From Oscillospiraceae bacterium (lineage in GTDB: Bacteria > Bacillota > Clostridia > Oscillospirales > Acutalibacteraceae), in assembly GCA_029012165.1 (NCBI GenBank), contig JAQXLO010000071.1, forward strand, positions 1 to 7,524: a stretch of DNA of 7,524 nt, written 5' to 3'. Below are positions 1-5,387 of this stretch, piece by piece. The notes beneath the pieces were generated by a model, which worked only from the letters and a program-made list of their open reading frames with translations, was not told the origin of the DNA and made no database searches. A program made the translations under genes and the position numbers. How positions within the stretch are numbered: the first letter of the stretch is position 1; every line of letters starts with the position of its first letter.

Positions 1-467
1 GCCTGGAAGTGCGTATACGCCAAAGAAGGCAGATCTGCGTGCTTTTTGGCAAAGGCGGCAACTGCCTCAATACAACTCAGCAGCAGCTCCCGAATGCGAA
101 GCAATCCCTTGTGCATCACGATGATGTCGGTGTTGTCCCCCACATAACAGGATGTGGCTCCCAAATGGATGATCCCTTTCGCCGAGGGACACGCATCGCC
201 GAACGTGTGCACGTGCGCCATAACATCATGCCGCATCTTGTGCTCATACTCCGCCGCCTTGGCATAGTCGATGTTGTAGATGTTTTGGCGCATTTCCTCG
301 ATCTGCTCGTCTGTGATCGGCAGACCAAGTTCCTTTTCGCTTTCCGCCAGTGCGATCCACAGTTTACGCCATGTGCTGAACTTCGTGTCGTTGGAGAAGA
401 TTTCCTGCATCTCCCGACTGGCATATCTGGAACAAAGCGGATTCACATAAACCTGATTGTCCTGCAT
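1..467 (-). CDS. purB: Adenylosuccinate lyase, N-terminal third (partial, runs off left edge)
   Basis: Adenylosuccinate lyase cleaves succinylaminoimidazole-carboxamide ribotide and adenylosuccinate, releasing fumarate, in purine synthesis in the cytoplasm. The 155 visible codons open with ATG at 467, preceded by GGGAG seven to eight bases upstream. Family signatures are in order: an N-terminal segment (VNPLCSRYASREM) typical of PurB, then HLGATSCYVGDNTD in the first conserved block of the fumarase/aspartase superfamily, then YTHFQ at the very edge, part of the TxHxQ substrate-binding block. Family members are usually about 430-480 residues, so roughly two thirds lies outside the window, including the signature loop with the catalytic Ser. 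No frameshift is visible. It has its own promoter 40-70 bases upstream. I saw no purine-type regulator box or riboswitch in the short leader. Identification is by recalled motifs, not by a search. Confidence 0.95.
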   Translation of the reverse strand, partial: MQDNQVYVNPLCSRYASREMQEIFSNDTKFSTWRKLWIALAESEKELGLPITDEQIEEMRQNIYNIDYAKAAEYEHKMRHDVMAHVHTFGDACPSAKGIIHLGATSCYVGDNTDIIVMHKGLLRIRELLLSCIEAVAAFAKKHADLPSLAYTHFQ

Positions 468-509
468 AGTCTAACTCCCATCTGTATAAAATACAAATTT
501 AACCGTTGT

Positions 510-538
510 ATTATACCATACTTTCCCACGCTTTTCAA
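510..538 (-). promoter_or_regulatory. Sigma-A promoter of purB
   Basis: On the minus strand TTGAAA (533-538) and TATAAT (510-515) are separated by exactly 17 bases. The -10 box is preceded by TATGG, an extended -10 (TRTGn). The start codon is 42 bases downstream of the -10 box. A short palindrome, TGTAT-AAA-ATACA at 483-495, lies in the leader just upstream of the ribosome site. It is AT-rich and may be chance. Confidence 0.88.
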
Positions 539-593
539 TGCGTAAATACATAATCATGTCATTTTTAGCGTTTTTTCTGCCGTGATGCACCGT

Positions 594-746
594 TTAGGCA
601 AAGGGATCGTCTGCAATGATCTCATACATTTGTTCTGAAACGGTACTGTCCTGCACCGCTGTTGGCTGCGCCGAGCGGCACCCCGCCAAAAGAAAAACGA
701 GTACCGTCACCGCCAATAGAAACGCCGCCGTTTTCCGAGCTTTCAT
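594..746 (-). CDS. Very short lipoprotein of unknown function (50 aa)
   Basis: This encodes a lipid-anchored surface peptide with no recognisable domain. The ATG at 746 is chosen because GGAGG (752-756) sits five bases upstream; an in-frame ATG at 800 would lie inside the terminator hairpin and add a non-signal-like extension. Residues 1-23 form a lipoprotein signal: MKARK, a hydrophobic core, then the lipobox LAGC with Cys23 as the predicted lipidated residue. The mature part is only 28 residues, acidic towards its C-terminus (ending IADDPFA). Its start (C-x-x-A-Q-P, later TV-x-E and IA-x-D) resembles the tether of the TlpA-like lipoprotein at 6491-7009. No separate promoter is visible between it and the terminator at 771-798, so it may depend on read-through from the small gene upstream. 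No intrinsic terminator follows it. It could be a decayed remnant, but the signal, ribosome site and stop are all intact. Confidence 0.72.
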   Translation of the reverse strand: MKARKTAAFLLAVTVLVFLLAGCRSAQPTAVQDSTVSEQMYEIIADDPFA

Positions 747-770
747 AAAAACCTCCGTCCTTTTTCCATG

Positions 771-798
771 AAAAAAGCACCTGTCCGAAAACAGGTGC
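771..798 (-). terminator. Intrinsic terminator after the 40-residue small gene
   Basis: On the minus strand GCACCTGT (791-798), a six-base loop and ACAGGTGC (777-784) form a perfect 8-bp stem followed directly by six T residues (771-776). It ends the transcript of the gene at 828-950. Its T run is only 14 bases upstream of the lipoprotein ribosome site, so it could also act as an attenuator for that gene. On the plus strand no T run follows the stem, so it works in one direction. Confidence 0.85.
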
Positions 799-827
799 AT
801 GAAAATTTAGGCTTGGTCGCCGCAGAA

Positions 828-950
828 TCAGTGATTCTCAGCGATTGCGCTCAATTCAAAGATGGCCAAAACCTTGCGCCAAGAAAACTTCTTGTGCTCG
901 ATCTCCTTCATGAGCTCCTTTTCCAAAGCAAATACTTCTGTGTCTGTCAT
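828..950 (-). CDS. Small protein of unknown function (40 aa)
   Basis: I do not recognise this gene. It starts at ATG 950, behind the strong site AAGGAAGG about seven bases upstream, and ends with TGA at 828-830. It sits neatly between a near-consensus promoter (985-1012) and an intrinsic terminator (771-798), which is the main argument that it is real. The product is 40 residues, highly charged and predicted to be helical: an acidic/basic stretch (LEKELMKEIEHKK, residues 9-21) is followed by one Trp and an amphipathic segment (WRKVLAIFELSAIAE). It has no Cys, signal peptide or convincing membrane helix, so a cytoplasmic location is likely. A perfect 7-bp-arm palindrome (824-838) covers its stop codon. 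The alternative is a short regulatory RNA of about 210 nt whose reading frame is incidental, but the ribosome site makes a protein more likely. Confidence 0.62.
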   Translation of the reverse strand: MTDTEVFALEKELMKEIEHKKFSWRKVLAIFELSAIAENH

Positions 951-977
951 TGTGTATCCTTCCTTTCTGTTGCTTTG
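924..977 (-). repeat. Inverted repeat enclosing the start site of the small gene
   Basis: CAAAGCAA at 924-931 and TTGCTTTG at 970-977 are perfect 8-base complements 38 bases apart. In the minus-strand transcript the first arm lies at or next to the predicted 5' end and the second covers codons 7-9. The ribosome site and ATG would be held in the loop. This could stabilise the mRNA or modulate initiation; that role is inference. Confidence 0.5.
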
Positions 978-984
978 TGACTTT

Positions 985-1012
985 ATTATAGCACATTTTA
1001 TGCAAAAGTCAA
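985..1012 (-). promoter_or_regulatory. Sigma-A promoter of the 40-residue small gene
   Basis: On the minus strand TTGACT (1007-1012) and a perfect TATAAT (985-990) are 16 bases apart, with TGTGC directly before the -10 box (extended -10). Predicted transcription begins near 977-979, leaving a leader of about 28 bases. This is one of the strongest promoters in the window, which is notable for such a small gene. Confidence 0.88.
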
Positions 1013-1014
1013 GG

Positions 1015-1054
1015 CATTATGCACAAATCAAACCTTTTCAAATTGTGCATAATG
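1015..1054. repeat. Perfect 12-bp inverted repeat upstream of the small-gene promoter (candidate operator)
   Basis: CATTATGCACAA (1015-1026) and TTGTGCATAATG (1043-1054) are exact reverse complements separated by 16 bases. The near arm ends two bases from the -35 box. A similar half-site, TTATGCAAAA, falls between the -35 and -10 boxes (998-1007). Centre-to-centre spacing of the arms is 28 bases, between two and three helical turns, so either a looping dimer or an RNA hairpin from upstream transcription is possible. The base order suits a DNA-binding site better than a terminator because no T run follows it. Confidence 0.6.
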
Positions 1055-1202
1055 ACGAAACAAGCGATCGCAGGTTTTTCCGAAGGATATACAGTTTGCA
1101 CACATTCAAATTGAGATTTTTGTAAGTTTTGACGAATTCTTTGCACAAAAGTATCGTTTGAAACCATCAAGCAAGAAATCGAGTGATAAAAGTTTGTAGG
1201 AT

Positions 1203-2567
1203 TTACCAACCGTATTTTTCAGGCCCCCAATGTTTTTCGCAGAGCTTTTGCTCCTGATAGAGCAGTGTGTTGTCCGGCACATCCCGATTGAGCAGAACAC
1301 CGGGACCGATCACACTGTAAACACCGACCTTGACGCCAGGCATCAGGATGGCGTTCACGCCCGTGCGGCAGTAATCCCCCAGGAACACAGCGTCGCCGTA
1401 GCCGTCATGGAACTCTCTGCGTCCCTTTACCCGCTGTATCGTGATGGAGTCATCGAACCGCAGACTGCCGCAAACGGTTGCGGCGCCGAGATCGGTATTC
1501 TCCCCGATCAAACCGTTCCACTCCATATAATGGTAGAGATACACGCGATCCATAATCATCCCATCCAACTCCGCCGCATGGCTGACGATGCACTCGTTGC
1601 CGACGGTGGAGAAGCGCTCAATAAAGCAGGCGTTGCGGATTCGGCACCGATCGCCGATCACCACGTTCTCGCTGAGGATGGCGCCGTTCTTGACAATGGT
1701 ATCGTCCCCGATGATCACATTGCCCTCGATAATCACATTTTTTCCGATGGATGAATTTTTGCCAAGCTGCACAAAGCCATTTAAAACTGCTGTTTCATCA
1801 ATGGAAGCGCCCTCGGCAAGAACGTTTTCCGTCAGGGCACTGCACTTTTTCGCATTCATCGCCGCATTGGCGGAGAGGATATCCCACGGGCGGTCGATGT
1901 CATAAAACGGATGCTGCGCCGTCACAGCACAAAGCTTGACACCTCGGCGCAGTTCGTCTCCCAGCGTGCTCTCCAGATAGCCCTCGATGGGCGGCATCAT
2001 ACCCACATCCGTATAGGAGAAACGGCAGGGGTTATACTGCAGCGCCCCGAAGATCGTCGGATGAAACGCAAATGCGGCAAAGTGATGCGTGCTGTCGTCC
2101 CGGGAATGACCAAGAACTTCCCTAATTTCACCGTTCGATACGATGCATCCGATATGCTCACTGCTCCTGTCCTTGATCTCCCCGACAAGCGCCGTATTTT
2201 CTCCCTTTTCTTCAAAGGCGGCCGCCAGCCTTTGCAGATCGGATGTGTCCACAATCGTATCGCCGTACAGCAAGAGGAAATCCTCATGCACATAGGGTTC
2301 CGCTTTCAACAGGGAATAGGCTGTCCCCTTCGGCGCATCGTCCACAATGATCTGAACATTTTGCGAATCCCGAAAAAATCGGCGAATCTCTTCGTGAAAT
2401 CTGCCGGCGACCAGAATGATTTTGTCAAAGCCCAATTCCGTCAAGCTGTCCACCGCATAGGATACAATGGGACGGTTGGAGACAGGCACCATCGCTTTAT
2501 TGCGAATCTGCGCATAGGGCCAGATTTTTGTACCGTTTCCGGCACAGAGGATCACAGCTGTTTTCAT
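1203..2567 (-). CDS. GlmU-like sugar-1-phosphate nucleotidylyltransferase with left-handed beta-helix domain
   Basis: The predicted reaction is NTP plus sugar-1-phosphate to NDP-sugar, most likely UDP-GlcNAc from its context; a second acetyltransferase activity is possible. Residues 1-240 form the nucleotidyltransferase fold: CAGNGTKIWP (8-17) is the nucleotide loop, with Lys14 where Arg is usual; NKAMVPV (23-29) holds the conserved Lys24 with Asn replacing the usual Pro; YGDTIVD (101-107) carries the metal-binding Asp103; DIDRPWDI (223-230) closes the domain. Residues 255-435 contain hexapeptide repeats (IGKNVIIEGNVIIGDD, IGENTDLGAA, PGVKVGVYSVIGPG), ending like the archaeal GlmU-type enzymes. 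His346 falls near where such enzymes have the acetyltransferase His. The 454-residue length matches bifunctional GlmU. It is last in the operon; its ATG is one base after the GH84 stop and its ribosome site (AGAGG) lies inside that gene. No clear terminator follows in 1055-1202, where I see no gene. Confidence 0.85.
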   Translation of the reverse strand: MKTAVILCAGNGTKIWPYAQIRNKAMVPVSNRPIVSYAVDSLTELGFDKIILVAGRFHEEIRRFFRDSQNVQIIVDDAPKGTAYSLLKAEPYVHEDFLLLYGDTIVDTSDLQRLAAAFEEKGENTALVGEIKDRSSEHIGCIVSNGEIREVLGHSRDDSTHHFAAFAFHPTIFGALQYNPCRFSYTDVGMMPPIEGYLESTLGDELRRGVKLCAVTAQHPFYDIDRPWDILSANAAMNAKKCSALTENVLAEGASIDETAVLNGFVQLGKNSSIGKNVIIEGNVIIGDDTIVKNGAILSENVVIGDRCRIRNACFIERFSTVGNECIVSHAAELDGMIMDRVYLYHYMEWNGLIGENTDLGAATVCGSLRFDDSITIQRVKGRREFHDGYGDAVFLGDYCRTGVNAILMPGVKVGVYSVIGPGVLLNRDVPDNTLLYQEQKLCEKHWGPEKYGW

Positions 2568-2568
2568 G

Positions 2569-4245
2569 TCAAAGCACCTCTATATTTAATATCGCTTCCA
2601 CAGCAGCCTGAAACGCAAAGTCCGTCATCACCTCGGGCAAGCGCATAAACTGCCGCAATTTTTCGGAAATAGTCACTTTGCAGGTAAGATCGCCGCTGTG
2701 CAGATAGGCGCAGCACTGCGCAAGGATATCCTTGAAAACAAAAAACTTTTCTATCCAGGGCGCAAGTTCCATGTAAAGTTCATCGCCCTTACAAAAATTT
2801 AACCTGTCGCAGCATGACTGCACACTGCGCAGATACGTCTCTAAGTGCAAGGTTGCCACCTTTACACCCTGTGTTCTGCGAAGGGTGTCGAACTGAGAAA
2901 GTGCATCTACCATTCTTGGTGAAACCTCGGATTTCAAGCAGGAAACCGTCAGGTGCTCTGCAAAAAAAGCAAAGGTTTCTGCGTCCTCTCCGACAACCTG
3001 AGACATCGCATACTGCCAAGACTTTTCCTCGCTGTACTGCACAGGGTTCCAAAGATAGTCTGCCACCGTCAAAAGCGGAATGCGGTTGCACTGATAGTAC
3101 GGCATACAGTTGACGATCACGCCCTGCGCATAGCGATACAGCTCCGGCTCCCGCCCGGTATACCATCCCAAGTGCATTTCATGGCACATTTCGGCGTCGT
3201 TGACGGGATAATTGTCCCAGTACAGCGGCTTGTGGCGTGTGTGGTCGGCAAAGCGGACAGCCTCGGGAACGGTCAACTCCTGCGAACAGATATTGTTTCC
3301 CGTCCAAAACATCGAAATGCGCCCGTCAATTCCCTGCCCCAGTTTGGAGATATAGTACTCGTCGCCTTTTCCGTGATACTGCATCGGACAGACGGTCAGC
3401 TGAATTCCGGCACCCAGATTTGTCAACGCATCAAACAAGCGGTTAACCAAGGAGATATGTGCCTGCACCGTCTCACCATAAAGTGCCCGGTCACAGTCGA
3501 AATGCAGTTCCTGCGGTATATCGTCGAGCAAAAGACCAAACCGGTGGACGCCGATTGCATAGAGCTGTGCACATTTGGCGACCAATGCCGCAAACTGCTT
3601 TTCGTCACTATAGCAGATATCCAGCCCCGGCGCAATACAAAACCAAAAATCCACATGGCATTCTTTTGCTTTATCTACCACACATTGCAGATGCGCCAAG
3701 GATTCGCTCGGGTACAGTTCGCTCCAGCGTTCTCTGTGGTACGGGTCATCCTTCGGCGCATAGAAGTATGTATTCATCCGATACGCCGACAGCCACTCCA
3801 GCATTTCCAGCCGCTGTTCCTGCTTCCACGGCGTACCATAAAAACCCTCGATATAGCCACGCACGGAAAACAGCGGATACTCTGTAACCGTACCCAGCCG
3901 AAACTCGCCGTCCAGAACCGAACGGTACAGGTCGCATAAGGCATAGTAAAGCCCGTGCTCTGCGCCGAAAGTGATATGTGCATACAGTCTGCCGTCCTTA
4001 AATTCGGTCGTCAAAATGTATTTTTCATCGGAAAGCGATCTGCTTTCCTCAATATAGGTAAGAGAACGGGAATCATCCTGCTGGGCACAGATCGCCAAAT
4101 TGCCGTTTTCGGCGCAAGGAATCTGTCTATTTTTAAAAAAGTCTGTAATGTAATCTGCTTTACACCCTGCTGCACATACGGAAAGTATGTCAAGTTTAAA
4201 AGCTTTACATGAAATGTTTTCGTTTTGTGGATTGGAAAAGTACAT
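2569..4245 (-). CDS. GH84 beta-N-acetylglucosaminidase (O-GlcNAcase/NagJ type), cytoplasmic
   Basis: GH84 enzymes remove terminal beta-GlcNAc by substrate-assisted catalysis. The 558-residue product has an N-terminal region (about 1-125) fitting the alpha/beta domain that precedes the barrel, ending in RLGTVTEYPLFSVRG. The barrel then shows RGYIEGFYGTPW (129-140), MNTYFYAPKDDPYH (157-170), the adjacent acid pair Asp241-Asp242 in LLLDDI, MFWTGNNICS (312-321) and WDNYPVND (343-350), all hallmark GH84 blocks. The Asp pair is the general acid and the residue that orients the acetamido group. The C-terminal part (about 400-558) is helical. Unlike many secreted relatives it has no signal peptide, cell-wall anchor or binding module, so it should act on imported sugars inside the cell. 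It starts with ATG at 4245 behind AGGAGG seven bases upstream, two bases after the kinase stop. Natural substrates cannot be told from sequence. Confidence 0.93.
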   Translation of the reverse strand: MYFSNPQNENISCKAFKLDILSVCAAGCKADYITDFFKNRQIPCAENGNLAICAQQDDSRSLTYIEESRSLSDEKYILTTEFKDGRLYAHITFGAEHGLYYALCDLYRSVLDGEFRLGTVTEYPLFSVRGYIEGFYGTPWKQEQRLEMLEWLSAYRMNTYFYAPKDDPYHRERWSELYPSESLAHLQCVVDKAKECHVDFWFCIAPGLDICYSDEKQFAALVAKCAQLYAIGVHRFGLLLDDIPQELHFDCDRALYGETVQAHISLVNRLFDALTNLGAGIQLTVCPMQYHGKGDEYYISKLGQGIDGRISMFWTGNNICSQELTVPEAVRFADHTRHKPLYWDNYPVNDAEMCHEMHLGWYTGREPELYRYAQGVIVNCMPYYQCNRIPLLTVADYLWNPVQYSEEKSWQYAMSQVVGEDAETFAFFAEHLTVSCLKSEVSPRMVDALSQFDTLRRTQGVKVATLHLETYLRSVQSCCDRLNFCKGDELYMELAPWIEKFFVFKDILAQCCAYLHSGDLTCKVTISEKLRQFMRLPEVMTDFAFQAAVEAILNIEVL

Positions 4246-4247
4246 TT

Positions 4248-5213
4248 TCAGTCCTCCTGCGGGGAATAGGTCGCACGGATCGTTTGCAAAAGCGTTTCAT
4301 CCGCACGGATGCCGATCTGTTTCAATGCGGCCAGCACGGCGCCTACCTCCGGCGGGCAGTCCAACAGACCGACATTTTCAAAGCCCTGTTTCGCCATACA
4401 ATCCATAAAGATGTTTCGGAAAAAATGCGCATGGCAAAAAACGCCGCCCCAAAGCCCGATGCGTATTTCCTTCGGCATATCCCGAACCAGAGAAAGCACC
4501 GTTTCGGAAAAATCCTGCGCTTGATTCTTAAAAATAGATTTTGCCGCTTCATCTCCCGCTTCGGCACAGGCGCAAACTGCCGGAAGAAACGCCGCCACAT
4601 CCTGCCTGCGGATCGGCGGATCGTAAAAGCGTGCGATCAGCGCATCCGTATCCGCCGCTTCAAAATGGCAGAGGGCTGCTTTTGTCAGCGCTGTGGGCGC
4701 CGCTGTCCCCTCTGTACTGCGCATTGCCGCACGAACCGCCGCCAGCGATAAGGCGTATCCGCTTCCCTCGTCGCCCAGCAGATAGCCAAATCCGCCACGG
4801 TGCGATATCTTGCCATCCTCCCCTTTGGCCACAGCCATGGAGCCGGTACCGCAGATCGCAACGGCGCACGGCGGTTCGGTATGCATAGCCTCCAAGGCAA
4901 TGTATAAATCGCTGTCCATGCCCAGCGCCTTTGCCGAAAGAATACCGCCGCAAAATGAATGCAGCTCCTGCGAAGACGCCGCACTGTTCAGCGCCGACAT
5001 CCCGATAAAAGCACTTTCAAAGCTCCCGTGTTGTGTGTAGGGCAGCATCTGCTCCACGATCCGGGACAGTTCTTCCCGTGCCTTGGACAGCGGGTTAGAA
5101 TAGTAATTGATACTGCCCACCTGTACACGATGTATGAACCGTCCGTCCCGGGTAAACAGAACCGCCGTTGTCTTGCTGCCGCCGCCGTCAATACCGAGAA
5201 TCACGCACTTCAC
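4248..5213 (-). CDS. BadF/BadG-type ATPase: N-acetylglucosamine (or MurNAc/glucosamine) kinase
   Basis: This family (ASKHA fold) includes human NAGK and clostridial MurK and GspK, which phosphorylate GlcNAc, MurNAc or glucosamine with ATP, usually at O6. Residues in order: LGIDGGGSKT (6-15), phosphate loop 1; SDLYIAL (101-107), matching the family NDAxxAL block and keeping the likely catalytic Asp102; CGTGS (121-125), phosphate loop 2; GGFGYLLGDEGSGY (140-153), where Phe replaces the common Trp; GLWGGVF (253-259), the adenosine block. At 321 residues it has full length. The start is GTG at 5213, but GGGAGA lies directly against it. A second in-frame GTG at 5204 gives nine bases of spacing and may be the true start, shortening the product by three residues. 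It is first in the three-gene operon and would act on the GlcNAc released by the next gene product. Which sugar it prefers is not visible. Confidence 0.9.
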   Translation of the reverse strand: MKCVILGIDGGGSKTTAVLFTRDGRFIHRVQVGSINYYSNPLSKAREELSRIVEQMLPYTQHGSFESAFIGMSALNSAASSQELHSFCGGILSAKALGMDSDLYIALEAMHTEPPCAVAICGTGSMAVAKGEDGKISHRGGFGYLLGDEGSGYALSLAAVRAAMRSTEGTAAPTALTKAALCHFEAADTDALIARFYDPPIRRQDVAAFLPAVCACAEAGDEAAKSIFKNQAQDFSETVLSLVRDMPKEIRIGLWGGVFCHAHFFRNIFMDCMAKQGFENVGLLDCPPEVGAVLAALKQIGIRADETLLQTIRATYSPQED

Positions 5214-5236
5214 TCTCCCAAAGCAGAATGGCTTTG
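5214..5236 (-). promoter_or_regulatory. Leader hairpin abutting the ribosome site of the kinase operon
   Basis: In the minus-strand transcript CAAAGC (5231-5236), a six-base loop and GCTTTG (5219-5224) form a perfect 6-bp stem. The ribosome site GGGAGA (5214-5219) begins at the last base of the stem. The leader is only about 30 bases, so the hairpin fills most of it. Partial masking of initiation is plausible but not shown. Confidence 0.45.
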
Positions 5237-5250
5237 CACCTTTTTAATTC

Positions 5251-5279
5251 ATTGTAGCACAGGAGCAAAAAATTGTAAA
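5251..5279 (-). promoter_or_regulatory. Sigma-A promoter of the kinase-GH84-nucleotidyltransferase operon
   Basis: On the minus strand TTTACA (5274-5279) and TACAAT (5251-5256) are exactly 17 bases apart, with TGTGC before the -10 box (extended -10). It points away from the plus-strand promoter at 5329-5357, so the 174-base gap is a divergent control region. No other good promoter was seen inside the operon. Confidence 0.85.
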
Positions 5280-5286
5280 CCACAGT

Positions 5287-5309
5287 TTTTGTAAAATAAT
5301 TTCACAAAA
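5287..5309. promoter_or_regulatory. Palindrome between divergent promoters (candidate operator)
   Basis: The arms TTTTGTAAAAT (5287-5297) and ATTTCACAAAA (5299-5309) surround a central A and match as an inverted repeat at 10 of 11 positions. The element starts eight bases upstream of the minus-strand -35 box and ends 19 bases upstream of the plus-strand -35 box. A shared regulator site is plausible. The region is AT-rich, so chance is not excluded. Confidence 0.45.
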
Positions 5310-5328
5310 GAAAAATCCATCAAATCTA

Positions 5329-5357
5329 TTGTTCTTTTCGACAAGTTTTGATAAAAT
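5329..5357 (+). promoter_or_regulatory. Sigma-A promoter of the Thr-rich surface protein gene
   Basis: TTGTTC (5329-5334) and TAAAAT (5352-5357) are 17 bases apart, with TGA before the -10 box (extended -10). The ribosome site AGGTGG (5375-5380) and ATG at 5388 follow after a leader of about 23 bases. Confidence 0.75.
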
Positions 5358-5387
5358 ATAAGTGCATTATGATTAGGTGGTGTTACG

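Noticed and set aside
9..545. 178-codon frame on the plus strand
   Set aside because: Antisense to purB and across its promoter; no ribosome site and no domain.
747..800. Longer lipoprotein starting at ATG 800
   Set aside because: It would begin inside the terminator hairpin and add residues that break the signal peptide; ATG 746 has GGAGG five bases upstream.
770..985. 6S RNA or other known structured RNA instead of the small gene
   Set aside because: The ends of the predicted transcript do not pair into a closing stem, and a well-placed ribosome site with an intact frame is present.
1055..1202. Riboswitch or terminator after the nucleotidyltransferase gene
   Set aside because: No stem of more than about four pairs followed by a T run on the minus strand, and no conserved riboswitch core that I recognise.
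1009..1209. 66-codon frame on the minus strand between the nucleotidyltransferase and the small gene
   Set aside because: It overlaps the inverted repeat and the -35 box of the small gene, has no good ribosome site, and no recognisable content.
1911..2648. 245-codon open frame on the plus strand
   Set aside because: Antisense to the nucleotidyltransferase and running into GH84; no family motif and no promoter or ribosome site.
2953..3939. Long open frame (328 codons) on the plus strand
   Set aside because: It lies opposite the GH84 gene, whose motifs are unmistakable. The translation has no recognisable domain and no ribosome site; it is a mirror of codon bias.
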